From: Euborellia annulipes
Taxonomy: Eukaryota; Arthropoda; Insecta; Dermaptera; Anisolabididae
Length of the DNA stretch: 64,000 bases
Assembly (NCBI GenBank): GCA_023213315.1
Contig: JAKCPI010003221.1
Span: forward strand, 34,040 to 98,039
Direction of reading: 5' to 3'
The translations under genes were made by a program, and so were the position numbers. Below the pieces are notes generated by a model, which worked only from the letters and a program-made list of their open reading frames with translations, was not told the DNA's origin and ran no database searches. Below are positions 45,141 through 56,670 of the stretch, piece by piece; the first letter of the stretch is position 1, and each line of letters begins with the position of its first letter.

Positions 45141-45584
45141 TAAAAAAAAAAACGACAGATCTTCAGCTCGGTCAACCCGGAACTTGAAGATGGAATGAGT
45201 TGAATTAATTAATGATTGAGTATTGAAATCCAAATAAGATCTCTCGAGTGAATATTACTTGAACTTCAAGTCTGACTTGAACGCGATTCCATCCCATCCT
45301 TAATGGACTTTAACTCTTTGGTAATTTGCTCTATCCTGAACTTAACCAAATCCTGACCCTCTATTTTCGGTTGAGAAATGACAAAATCTCTCTAAGACTG
45401 ATAAAACAACCAAGCGAGTAATATAATTTGAATTGAGGAAATTATTCCAAATAACTTTGACTATTACACTGAAATTTTTACTTCTTTTTAAAATTTTTTT
45501 CTTTATTTATTTTCAGACCTCAGAGAGAAAAAGGAGAATATGGTCGGCCTATATAAGATACAAGTGATAAAACTCGCCTCTTTA
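45141..45584. other. Unassigned DNA
   Basis: No gene or repeat recognised. Confidence 0.4.
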
Positions 45585-45780
45585 ACCCCCTTGCTTGGGC
45601 GAGCAAATGTATCAAATTTATTCTTGCTCACTGTTTGGAAAATTTTAAATTTCCCTCTCTGAATTAAAGTTTTATATTTCCCTCTCTAAACCCACCTCCT
45701 TTTTCTCTGGCAAATCAGAGCCCTGACAGGCACATACACACTACACACAGGAAGTCTGTGTCTAGCGCTTTATATATCAA
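45585..45780 (-). repeat. Family E element, copy 2
   Basis: Reverse copy of 36690-36905: GGGCGAGCAAATGTATCAAA, TTTATTCTTGCTCACTGTTT, AAATTTTAAATTTCCCTCTC (this segment partly repeated), CTAGCGCTTTATATATC. On the minus strand it opens GATATATAAAGCGCTAGACA. Confidence 0.55.
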
Positions 45781-47659
45781 TTCAGACATATTTAAAGATT
45801 ATTGGTTAATTTATATTTTTCTGAGTTTTTTTACCCCTGGTTTGGTTTACTTCGGCCCTAAACAGTTCAATTCGAGCTGGTCTTGGAACGAAACCTAACC
45901 AAAACGATTCCAATGACAAAACATAATTTGGTTATTTTTATAGATGTTTGAACTGTAAATATTGTAGTGAATTTGTTTGGATATTAAGTGGAAAAGTAAA
46001 ATTTGAACAAGTTAACTATCATAAACTAAAACTAATTAACTTAATTTTTATTCGCGCAAGAGTCAGATCACGCTCAGGTTTTTGCGCCTTTAAAAGTAAT
46101 CTCAGCTATTCTAGTCAAAGGCGTATAAATAATTTTATTTTGAATAAGAGTTTGAAAAATTGAAATCAATTTTTTCACATAAATTTCGAAGCAATGTTCA
46201 TGTGTTTTCTAAAAAGCTAGTTTGTAGGCAGCCACCTTATATTTACTCGAATAACGTAAAACTAATTGAAAAAAATGTTATTACAATAGATTTTAATTGG
46301 CTATTTAAAAAATTTATACCCGGTAACTTTTCATATTAACCTTAAAACACTAACAAATTAGGTAAATTTGTGTTAAATATTATTTAACGTGGCTTTAAAA
46401 TTCCAAAAAGATAACGCAATAAAATCTAATATAATAACAAAATTAATATATTAATATTTATGTAAATAAATTAAGTCTCATCTACTGTATATCTAATGAA
46501 CCATTCAGGGCTAGTTTGGGTCCAGACCCATTTGCTGCCCTAAAATAGACGGCAATCCGGAATTAAGCCGTGACCTATATTACTCTTACTCGATTATAAT
46601 GAGTTGGTCACATATACTGTAACTATAACTGTTACAGGCGCAAGTGGAAGCGTGGTTAACGTTTTATGTTTAAATTAACGGCCCACGTTGTGTATGCAAA
46701 TGTAATTATAGCTGTGCAAACGCATGCCTTGGGCTATCGAGGGAGGAAATGTCCTTTGAGGAAGGCTTCAGGGAAAATAAATACACATTGTTCATGAGGA
46801 AGGAAACTTCAAGTTTACAAAACGTTAATTTATCTTTAATTGAATAATTTAATACACTATTTGCTCGATGTTTTATTTATTGCCATTTTGTTCAAACGTT
46901 TTGATATTTATCATCAGTGTTAATTTGTCCCCAAATAATTTCTCAGAATTCTTTCTTACAAAGGAAATATCAACTCAGAATGCCAGTGATTATTTTTTGG
47001 AGATCCTAGTATGATAAATGTATCTGTGGAGTCAACCAAAGAAAAAATAAAAAAAAGTAATTTATCTGTCGACGTTTCAACCTCCAATCACTCTCTTCTT
47101 CGGGACAGTTTTGTGTCAATTAAATATTAAAAAGGGTAGTGTTGAGTGTAACATTTTTTTGACATCAATCAATCAATAGTCTCATATCAATGAACAGCAA
47201 TTCCTTCTCAGTGTACAACTCGGCGATGAATAAAAGACCATTATCTTCTTTGGATGGGGCTCATAAGAAAAAACCTATATCTCGACCTCCTCCACCAAAA
47301 TTTAGTCAGTAACCTAAAAAAGGCAAAGTCCCTACACGCCCAAGTGAATCTATTGATATATAACAATTATTTCTCTGACTTAGTTAAGTCGAAAAGAATC
47401 GAGATGTTTTGAATACTAATATTTGATTCAAATACAATGTATATAAATCTCGAAAATATTTAACTATAACGGAACCCCTAGGCCTTAAAGACTTTGCTGC
47501 TTACAGTAGTGTGTTAAGCAAACCCAGATGCCTATCCCTCTACAAGTTTAAAAAGCGGCGGACAAGGGAGAAATTTTTCTTTATTTGTTCTCACTTTGTT
47601 AGTAACTTAACACGGTTAACTCGCATATAAGGAGAAGAGAGTTTTGTTGGTGTAGTTTG
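45781..47659. other. Unassigned DNA with two GAAACGT motif loci
   Basis: 46500-46800 is balanced in composition, unique, and has a TATGCAAATG octamer-like word. 46877-46922 (minus: CTGATGATAAATATCAAAAC, GTTTGAAC) and 47062-47110 (minus: CTGTCCCGAAGAAGAG to GAAACGTCGACAG) carry the hammerhead-like motif. No gene. Confidence 0.4.
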
Positions 47660-47800
47660 AGGGTCCAGTGGCCTGGTGCAATGTACAGCACGCCTATGCC
47701 CCGGAGAGGCTAGAGATCCTGGGTTCGATTCCCGGAGGTCATGGGATGTTTGGCCTCGCCAATAAATAACACTCACAGCTTTGTTAGATATATAAAAAAT
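47660..47800 (+). repeat. SINE3-type tRNA-like element
   Basis: GGTCCAGTGGCCTGGTGCAA, GAGAGGCTAGAGATCCTGGG, B box GGTTCGATTCCC, then TGGCCTCGCCAATAAATAAC. Partner of 35030-35135. A minus-strand frame here is only the antisense of the repeat. Confidence 0.65.
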
Positions 47801-47837
47801 CATTGTTTAAAATCATAAATGAACACTTATTTACTTA

Positions 47838-48150
47838 GTAGTAAAAGAATTAGATTTTCGGTTTAACTGTGGTTTATTTGTAAAAATTACAACGTTTCGG
47901 CCACTCATTCTGTGGCCTTCTTCAGGTACAATTCAGCTAAGATTACAACGGTTGTTGCATCTGTAACTTTGTAATCTTAGCTGTGGCCTTCTTCAGATAC
48001 AATTCAGCTAAGATTACAAAGGTTGTTACATCTGTAACTTTGTAATCTTAGCTGAATTGTACCTGAAGAAGGCCACAGAATGAGTGACCGAAACGTTGTA
48101 ATTTTTACAAATAAACCACAGTTAAACCGATAATCTAATTCTTTTACTAA
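47838..48150. repeat. Inverted repeat with hammerhead-like core (IR-C5)
   Basis: Left arm 47838-47948 and right arm 48043-48150 are inverted copies, with a third partial unit in the spacer. The right arm reads CTGAAGAAGGCCACAGAATG, then GTGACCGAAACGTTG. It therefore has CTGANGA, a 6-bp stem GGCCAC/GTGaCC and GAAACGT. Confidence 0.8.
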
Positions 48151-49004
48151 TGATAACAACTGTGAAAGTCTAAACTCGAAAACTTATTTACTTATTTAAA
48201 GTCGAGATAACAGCTCTGATATTCCTATTTTACCAAAGAATGTACGTTTTTGCACATACTAAAATTATTTCTTAATTTTTTTTATTTATAAAAAATAAAT
48301 ACAATTAATATATCAAGCTCAATGGCTTCTTATAAGAAAGTTAAAGGATTTTGTAAACCCGGGGTATTTTTAGACAGAGAGAAAGAAAGAAGATTCCTCG
48401 TTCTCTTTCCTCTCGTTACAAGCGGCTTTGAAGCGTCCATCCCTCCTTGCAACCCAACCCTCTCTCTTTAAATCCTCATCCACTTCTCCATGTCTGCTTG
48501 TGCAAACTCCTTAAAAAAAAAGAAGAAAAAAAAACCTCTCGCTCTGCTTCTAGTATAATGTTTTAATATATTTCTCTAAGTTGTAGCTAAACGTCTTTAA
48601 TTACGACGTGGTAAAGGGGATGGGAGCTACTCCTTACGAGCAGATCGCCCCAGGCATCCCAGACGCCATCTTTGTAACAACTTGTTCGGCAGACCCCTCA
48701 TTATAATGGTTTTGTTTAAGAAATTATTTAATAAAAAAAAAATTCGCCTCGCTCTGGTCTCCTTTGAGATATCTAATGGAAAATATATTATCATTTCCTT
48801 TCTTCTCTTTCTGTTTACTTTCTTTGAATAAAAACTAATTCTTAGTCACTAAATATTTATAAAATAATAAGAGGGAAGGGGAGGCAAAAGAAGTTGGTTA
48901 AATGAAAAAAAATATAATATAAATATAAATTGAATTAATTAAATTAAATGTCACCACCATAATTTATTGTAAAAAAAATCTTTACCTGTACTCAAAAAAA
49001 TATG
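48151..49004. other. Unassigned DNA
   Basis: Pyrimidine-rich near 48395-48500; A-rich runs at 48511-48535. No gene or repeat recognised. Confidence 0.4.
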
Positions 49005-49007
49005 TTC

Positions 49008-49235
49008 AAATTTTTTTTTTTTTTTTTTTTTAACATTCACACTATTTTTCCATTCACACTCACCCTCACAAAGTCATGCACACAGTCTTTTCGGCAACTT
49101 AGGCCATATAAGACTTTATACAATAACTGTTATTTTTATTTATAATATATAGGGCCTACATGTTCTTATATATATTTGGGGTCCAGGCATTCTTATTAAA
49201 TAAGATAAGAATGCTTAAATTTTAAGCCATTTAGT
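49008..49235 (-). repeat. SINE1 copy, head missing
   Basis: T22 tail, ACATTCACACTATTTTTCCA, CAGTCTTTTCGGCAACTTAG, GGGGTCCAGGCATTCTTATT, then a scrambled TTTAAGCCATTTAGTTATCC. The tRNA-like head is absent. Confidence 0.7.
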
Positions 49236-50851
49236 TATCCAAATATAAAACAATATTTTTCTCGAAAAAATTTTTTCTTCTACTCACCGGCGTCGAAACT
49301 CTTTTCCTCAAGAAGGTGGAGAAAATACATTTTTTTCTAGGTTTTTTTTTCGGTAGGGCTATCTGAGGTCATTGTTTTTTGTAAAACCATCAATTATAAT
49401 TTATTTTTTTATGGAATAGTTGGGAACACAGGCTGTTTGTAGTATTTAGAATGACATTGGATGTTCTTCATTAGTATTGTAGTCTGCCGGTATAAGAAAC
49501 AATCATAGCCACTCTTGAGTTCATAATTTTTCAGTGGCATTGTGGCATTTGTTTAATTTTTACTTTCTCTTACCCTATATATGAAATAGAGAAAGAGAGA
49601 AAGTATTGCGATTTGTATTTAGAGTATTTCTTATGAATTTTCTTCATCTTTTATATGATCAGTTGCTTTTAGAGCATAGTTTCTCAACCCTATTTTGCTC
49701 ACCGCCCCCCTTTGAGAATATGTTTTTTCTGGAGCCCTCCCCACCCCTCCCCCCATCTTAATTTTACTTACCACCTGTTGCGAAATTAAAACATCTATTT
49801 TAAAGATTATACATTAGTCAATTTTTCCGTTATTTTTATTGTTTAAAAAAAAAAAAATTGTTTAATATAATTTAATCTTAATATTGCTTTTTCAACAGAT
49901 TAGAAAAGAAAAAAAAAATTAGTGGTAAATCAAATCGAATCTAACTTAATTAAACACGATAGCCACTAACTCTTTCCTCCCGCCACCCACTGGGATAGAG
50001 AAAGAGAGAGCACACGCACATTCCATGGTTGGTCACGATTAAAAGTTTCCCCGGTAGGGTTTGCGTGTCTGTATCACCTTTTGCCACCTACGGGCTGGTT
50101 CTCTCTCACTCACTCTATTTTGCACTAGGATGAAACAGCTTAACCGAAAGTCCAAGGTTGGAAAAACTCCATGGCAAAATGGTATGAGGGTGTAACTGAG
50201 CGAGAGGTAAACTACGTATGCCGATAGGATTACCTCACTACTGGCAAAGTACAGACGCTAATCTCACAAAAGCAGCAAGGAATCGATGTCTCTCTGTGTG
50301 GGTATCTGTGTGCTTATTCTGGAACGCATTGAACCAAATTAGACTCCGGTCTCTAAGCACCAAAGCAAAACTAACGTGGTTCTTAATTTTATTAATTAAA
50401 AAGATCTTATTAAATTGTTAGCCAAGTCATCTTTTAAGAAGAGAAAAAAACGCTCCCAGGGTTTGTCTTAATGAAAATTATATATGCAATTCATTTCTTG
50501 AATAAATATATATTTTAAATTAAAGTAGTCATTAATTATCCAAAAGTCGAGTTACAAAATAAATAAGGAAGTAATCCTGAAAAGGATTATCAAAAAAATT
50601 TAATTATCCTGTTTTGTACAGAATATTTACTTTAGAGAATTTAAATGAATTGAAATCATCTATTACCATTGGTTGGCAAAGTCAACTTGTTATAAATATC
50701 ATGTTTTTATACTACCTCGTATAAGCATACTGTTCATCATGAAGTTTATTACGTCGTATGTAGACCAAACTTCAATACCAGGGGTTATGAATATATGTTT
50801 AAAATTCGTTTAAATACACAAAAGAATATTAATTACCAATTAAGGTAACTT

Positions 50852-50890
<39 letters not shown>

Positions 50891-51610
50891 AGAGGACGTT
50901 TAAATTATTTGAATTTAAAGGCCATTCTTGGCAGCTTGTTACCAGACGCCTCCCTTTTGATGTCCTTTGGCTCGAAGGGCTGACTAACAGCGTTGAAATT
51001 ATCAATTTGTCAAGTCTTCTCTTCTCTAAAGACCGGAGAGGAGTACCATTTCCAATTTTAAAGCCAAACAAGAAACCAAAGATCAGACGGAAAGCTCAAA
51101 AACAAAGGGGCAAACGAATTTTATTTTAGAAAACACCCGAGGTGGGATACATCTATAGGGGTGTCATAAGTGTCTTGACTAGATGCTTTTTTTTATTTTT
51201 TTTCTATTTATAAATATACAGTATATGCGGTATACAAAACAAAGTAGCTTATAAATCAAGCTCTTTGATAATATTTTTCAAATTTCAGAAAAGTTAAAAA
51301 CGCAGATTTCAGTTCCTAATTCCCGAAGTCATCTGTTCGGATCTGGCCTCAATAATTTATGTATAGCTGTTTAGGTCAGAGCAGCCCATTAATGGAGAAA
51401 AATATAATTGTAATAAACAGTATATTAATATTTATTTTCTCAATGTGTTGTTTTTATTTTGTAAATATCTCAGATCTCTTTATATTTAGGGCACTGTCCA
51501 GCAGTCAACCTCAGGTAGAGGAAGTGACTCGTATTGCCTAATGTCACTGACGATGGTTTACTAAACAGTGGCCGACACTTACAAAGGTCCGAGTTCTTTG
51601 TAAAATAAAA
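49236..51610. other. Mostly unassigned DNA with repeat scraps
   Basis: 49557-49612 is a scrap of the family A end (TTTTTACTTTCTCTTACCCT, GAGAGAAAGTATTGCG). 49675-49760 starts TAGTTTCTCAACCCTATTTT, like a hAT end with a C-rich neighbour, but no partner end was found. T26 at 50861-50887. 49970-50440 and 50890-51120 are more GC-balanced; no coding evidence. Confidence 0.4.
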
Positions 51611-51771
51611 ACATCCCATTAGGGTTTGGACACCGGTGGAAACCGAAACCGGTAAACCGGTTTTTTGGCTAATTTTCAAAAACCGAGAAACCGAGTTTTT
51701 CAGAAAAACCGAATTCGGTTTTTTTTTTTTAATTTTTTCTTCAGTAATACTTGTATTCAAATTATAAATTA

Positions 51772-51957
51772 GCCGGTGACCCATGACTCAGAGAGAAAAC
51801 ATTAGCCTCTAGTGGCTTGGAGTTTCGGGTTCGCTTCCCGTCCCAAGCGAGGAAAATTTATTTCATTTGAATTGACTCCCTATTTGAAATAAATAGGGGT
51901 GGGGTCTAAATGGCCTTAGATGTCGAAAAAGACCTTAAACAAATTTAAAAAAAAAAG
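51772..51957 (+). repeat. SINE2 copy
   Basis: Head with AGCCTCTAGTGGCTTGGAGT and B box GGGTTCGCTTCCC, AAATTTATTTCATTTGAATT, 3' domain AAATGGCCTTAGATGTCGAA, A tail. Target duplication TATAAATTA at 51763-51771 and 51958-51966. Best-preserved SINE2 here. Confidence 0.82.
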
Positions 51958-52003
51958 TATAAATTATTTATATTTTTTCCCCCTTTTTACAATACTTAAA
52001 TAA

Positions 52004-52235
52004 TCTATATATAATAATAGCGGAGTGTCTGTCTGTCTTTTGTTCGTCTATCTCGCTCTGTTTGATCAACTTTCCGTTAGAATGACGAAATTTTGCAGTC
52101 TTAACGAGGACGTTATGCAGAGTCCAGGAAAAATACTCGGGTCCCGAAATTACCACAATTTTTTGACTTATTAATTCCTAAAGTTACGATTTCTCCCCTA
52201 GGAAATGTATAGAGAAATATTTATGTATTTTTTGG
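52004..52235 (+). mobile_element. Helitron 5' fragment
   Basis: Begins TCTATATATAATAATAGCGG after an A and continues with CGCTCTGTTTGATCAACTTT and AAATACTCGGGTCCCGAAAT, matching the 5' part of the 20-kb Helitron. The 3' part with hairpin and CTAG is missing. Confidence 0.78.
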
Positions 52236-52384
52236 TTACATAAATGATGGTGCGTTCTAAATAGATTCAGATGTTGAAAAAAAAAAAAAAAACGGTTTAA
52301 AACCGGTTTATCGGTTTTCCGCTTTGTAAAAAACAGAAAAACCGGTTTTCAAAATTTTCCGGTTTTTCCAAACCACATCCCATT

Positions 52385-53469
52385 GAGAAATCCATTAATA
52401 GAATTCCCTGGCCTAAACACTTAAGCAGATTAATAAGTACAGTCCTGGTGAGTTGAAACATAAAAAACAAATTTTCATATTAATTTTCACCTACTTTTAT
52501 ATTTCATAAAAAATTTTTTTTGCTAGCCAATCTAATTGAAATAAATTTTTGTTGCATGAGACGGGATGCTAACTCTGTAAATTGATCTTATTGACAAAAT
52601 TATTGTTTACATTTTTAAAGAAAATAAAACAAATTTACTTTTTATTTTACTCCAAAATATGACTGAAAATTAAGATAAAGTTCATGGATGAAATCCTTTG
52701 AGATTACCCAAAGGTCCAAATTTCTCTCCCAGGATGGCTTCTTTAATCAACCTGTACAGGTGGAACCCTAGTTAGAATGTGCGCATGTAAAGACAGACTA
52801 TAAAAGACAACAGAACCAAGTATCTCTCCTATGTCAAGGGTCACCATCTCCCCGAGGACCACAAATCTCTTCATGTCATGTCTTTTACTTTGATCTCCCT
52901 CAAGATTTCCTCTCTAACTTCAAAATGGAACCAATTAGTTTCCTAAATTCGAATAGACAATTTTTAAACTATAGGGCCTACAGTATTTGTTTATATTAAA
53001 GAAATAACTTTATTTTACGTATTGAATATTTACACATATTCACATTGCCATTAAAAAAAAATTACAAAAGTAATATCTTCATAATACCATATAAACTTAG
53101 TATAATTGAATTTATATGTAGACTAAATTTTAAAATGAAATACCGTTCATGCGAAATAAAAAAATAAACCAAATACCAATCAATGTTTGATGAAATTTTT
53201 GATTAATTATTCCACAACTCCTTTAGTTCAAACCATGTGGCCCATCTTCGAAGAGTTATGGAGCAATTAATTATGTATTATATAATTACATTAAATATAA
53301 ACTATCAACCCTAGGTTGTAATTGAAATATTATGATTTATAAAAATTAGGAATAGATTCCAAAAAACTAGGTTATATGTTTCAAAGAATTATTTTATAAG
53401 AATTATTTGAAAGATATAACCTAGTCGTAATTTTGATAATGTGTATTTTTGTTTAAAAAAAACATAAAC
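52385..53469. other. Unassigned DNA
   Basis: 52690-52930 is more balanced and unique, with a TATAAAAG word at 52799-52806, but no downstream frame supports a promoter call. The rest is AT-rich. Confidence 0.35.
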
Positions 53470-53688
53470 TATAACTTCTCGGTCTCCGGAGGACCTGGTA
53501 ACGGAGAAGAGCAACAATTCTCACAATCGTTGGGGCTCCCAAGGGCGGGGAAACCTTGGATGGGTGGTTCCTAGGACTTAGGGTGTGGAACGCTCCCCAG
53601 TAGTCATCGGTATTATAAATTTAAAAATATATCTATTGTAAATTAAAACCTAATAGTCTCTGCACCCGAAAAGGGGAATTAAAAAAGT
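53470..53688 (+). repeat. 5S rRNA-derived SINE, diverged
   Basis: Shows AACCTTGGATGGGTGGTTCC, close to the 5S rRNA segment CTTGGATGGGTGACC, then GGTGTGGAACGCTCCCCAGT as in the 33.6-kb copy, and the 3' domain CTCTGCACCCGAAAAGGGG. The head is longer than in the other two copies. Confidence 0.72.
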
Positions 53689-54799
53689 TCACGTTCATCA
53701 TCTCCAACAAAATGATTCATTTAAACATTAAAAATTTTTATGAAATTGATGAAGGACTTCAGGAAACATTTTCCACTTTTTGAACTTTCTATATTTATGG
53801 GAATTAATTAATTAATATAATGAATAGAATGAATGTATATATATATATATAAGCTTATAATTAAAGATCTTTTGAAATAATTAGAGTTTTTCGAATTCTC
53901 TGAAATTCGAAATTAAGAACGTCGACTCTTACGTATTAAATAACTTTCTTAACACGCAGTGAATATCTGTTATAGACATATAGTTCAATTTTGTTTATTC
54001 GTGCTTGAAACAGTTTAGCCCTCGCACTGACGCTTGTTAATGCTTTAAGCACGCATTCAAAGGGCCTTAAGGGATGATCCCAGAAAGGGAAAGGGAGGGA
54101 CTTTGGAGTTGATGGGCCGAGGGTCGTCTAAAAGGAATGATTTAGAGACGACAAGCTAAGATAGAGTGTGATTAAACCTGAATCTGGGACTTGGGTTAAG
54201 AAAACTTCGACAGCTCCCTCCCACTCTTCATCTTCTTTTCTTTTTCCTTCATCGCTTTTTTTCCTCAAGTCTTTTATCATTATTTAATTCAAAGATGCTA
54301 AAGTGTATTTTTTCTTACCTATCTTCTTATACCATCATCTAATTAGATTATTCATGAATTAACATAAAAAACTTACTATAATCTTACATAGAATATAAGT
54401 GTTCCTTTATAGACCTATTTCTTAAACAAAAATAATATGAAGTAATCTTTGGTGTAATAAATTTTTTATTTTCTTGTAATATTCTAGAAGGAATTATGTT
54501 TTAAAAATAAGAGCAGATTCTCTTACCGCTATAATTAGTTTGTTTTTTATAATTTATATTCATCTTAGATGAAGGATTCTTTTTTAGATTATATTTTTCT
54601 ACAACTTTCAGTTGCAACTCAATGGAATTTCTTGCTAGTCCAATGAAGTCTTCTCCATCGACCCACTTGAAATGTTTAATACATCTTCTAGGAGCGTCCA
54701 ATTTAGATTTTCTGAATTTAGTAGTTGGTTTTCATATGTATATATGTATCTCATAATAAGCTAAAGGAAAGAAATGCCATTTTCTTTTACGAGTAACTT
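53689..54799. other. Unassigned AT-rich DNA
   Basis: (AT)n at 53837-53851. 54000-54240 is more GC-balanced and unique. No gene is supported; the frame at 54501-54701 has no domain. Confidence 0.4.
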
Positions 54800-54952
54800 T
54801 TTTTTTTTTTTTTTTAAACATTCACACTTTTTTCTCATTCACACTCACACACACATGCACACAGTCTTTTAGGCAACTTAGGCCATTTAAGACTGACGAT
54901 AACCGTTGTAATATATATTATCTATTGGGGGGTTCAGGCATTTCTATTTAAG
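54800..54952 (-). repeat. SINE1, 5'-truncated but with target duplication
   Basis: Contains only the 3' half of SINE1 (T tail, CACACACACATGCACACAGT, GCAACTTAGGCCATTTAAGA, GTTCAGGCATTTCTATTTAA). A perfect 13-bp target duplication TTACGAGTAACTT lies at 54787-54799 and 54953-54965, so the truncation arose during insertion. Confidence 0.88.
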
Positions 54953-54965
54953 TTACGAGTAACTT

Positions 54966-55384
54966 CAAAATCAATTAGTTGTATTTTTTTTCCAAAGAAT
55001 ACTTTTTTTTTTTTTTTTATTTCGATTTGACTCCTACCATAAAAAATACAAAAGAATATACATATAAAAATTTGTAGAGAACCTTATCACATACATAATA
55101 AAAAAAAAAAACGAATACTTTTCAAGATAAAATATAGGCTATCATCAAATTTAAAATTTTCATATTAACTCCAAGAGTCATGTAAATTTTTAATACCTTA
55201 TGTAAAATAGAATTTGTTAAAATTCTTGGATACTTTTGATTGTGATTGGCACATGTTCACTTTTCAACCGTTTCTTAATAATCAATTTTATTTTGTTTTT
55301 ATGAACCACTTTTCCTATTTTGCCGCCTCCGGATATCTGCCACCCGGTGCACATGCCCCCATGCCCCCTCCCTAGTTCCGGTTC
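54966..55384. other. Unassigned AT-rich DNA
   Basis: No gene or repeat recognised before the SINE1 at 55385. Confidence 0.4.
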
Positions 55385-55545
55385 GACCTAAACCAAGGGG
55401 TGTAGGTTCGGACTCAGTCTGATGAATATTTATTTAAATCCTTTGGATACCAAATGGTGTGAATAAATATGTCTATCGTAATGTATATGCAGTATTGTTT
55501 ATCGTTTAATGTCTAAATCGCCTGGGATGCCGAAAAGACTTAAAA
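55385..55545 (+). repeat. SINE1 subfamily copy, head truncated
   Basis: GGTTCGGACTCAGTCTGATG, TTTGGATACCAAATGGTG, ATGTCTAAATCGCCTGGGAT and GCCGAAAAGAC. Same variant group as 15.1 and 35.9 kb. Confidence 0.6.
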
Positions 55546-55559
55546 AATCATTTATTGCA

Positions 55560-56670
55560 AAATAATTATGTTGTTTACAATGGAACGATTTCTCTTATCT
55601 TTCCTAATAGAAAGGTACTAAAAAGTGTAGTAAAGTATGCTTAAAAACAATTTTGAAAGGAAAATGAGGATATACTTTTTAAAGTGAACTTAAAAAATAA
55701 AAATCTGGTGTGACAAGCTACCGAAGGTAAGAGAAAGTTGTGTGCTGTGCGCCAGATTTTTTGTGTCGACATATATTTAGTTCCCTACAGTACGGAACAT
55801 ATGAATTCAAGATGTAAAATTTATAAGTATGGGAAAATATTTATATTTTGTTACCATGGCAACCATTTCTCCTATCTTCCCTATGAAATACAGGAGTAAA
55901 GTGGTCTTCAGAAGATTTCAATCGCAAAATGAGAATATACATTTTAAAGAGCATCTAAAAAATAATTGATTTTTGAATTTAAAAAAAAATCGTTGGAGCA
56001 AATTTTGAGAAAATCGAAAAAAACTGAAAAAGTACATCAGTAAAGTACTAGTACTCTTTGGCCGATTTTGATTAAAAGCTTATTTTTCCGGTCCCGGGGG
56101 TGTTTAACTTGAATATAAAATTTCAACCTCCTAGCTCAATTCCTTCATGCTTAAAATTGAACACACACACCCACCCACCCACACACCCACCCACCCACCC
56201 ACAGACAGACCATGTCGCGAAAACCACTTTTTTGGATTCAGGGGACCTCAAAACGTGAAGATCCATCAAAATCTCGACATCGAATTTTTGACATGAATCC
56301 AATACTTTCTCTCTATATATATATATTACATATATACATAGGTAAGAGAAAGTAAAAAAATGATTTATGAATTTTAAACAAAATCGATAGTCAATTTCGG
56401 GAAAATCAGAAAAAAAATTAAAAAAGTGCATGAGTAATGTGCTAGTACCCTAATTTTATACTAAAGCCTATTTTACAAGCAATGGAGGTACTTAACTAAT
56501 AATAAATCAAATTTCAATTTCGTAATTCGTTCCATTCTTGAGACCACACAGAGACAATTTTGCTTGACCCCCTTTTTTTGAAATCAAGACCTCGACATCC
56601 AATTTGACAAGATAGCAATACTTTCTCTTTATATATTCACCTAATATAGGTAAAAAAAAAGTAAAAAAGA
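55560..56670 (+). repeat. Old family A copy (A13) interrupted by a young one
   Basis: 55560-55696 carries the X-box side in decayed form (GTTTACAATGGAACGATTTC) up to GTGAACTTAAAAAATAA. 56358-56670 resumes at TGATTTATGAATTTTAAACA and runs through a diverged body to TATAGGTAAAAAAAAAGTAA. The two parts join at the point where family A has CTAAAAAATAATTGATTTTT. Confidence 0.78.
55697..56357 (+). repeat. Family A element, copy A14, inserted in A13
   Basis: Nearly complete young copy. The hairpin (55697-55762) has lost part of each arm; the X-box-like palindrome is perfect (55850-55863); the microsatellite is CA/CCCA (56162-56205). It ends GGTAAGAGAAAGTAAAAAAA. Confidence 0.8.

Larger units (their letters stand above)
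51621..52374. mobile_element. Possible hAT-like element with CCGGTTT-rich ends
   Basis: Ends AGGGTTTGGACACCGG and CCGGTTTTTCCAAACC are roughly inverted, with further AAACCGG/CCGGTTT words inside. ACATCCCATT occurs on both outer flanks (51611-51620 and 52375-52384), a candidate target duplication, longer than the usual 8 bp. It contains a SINE2 and a Helitron 5' piece. Confidence 0.55.

Noticed and set aside
49675..49760. hAT element starting at TAGTTTCTCAACCCTATTTT
   Set aside because: No partner terminal repeat or 8-bp duplication could be found.
52799..52806. TATAAAAG as a core promoter
   Set aside because: AT-rich DNA yields such words often and no transcript or coding region follows.
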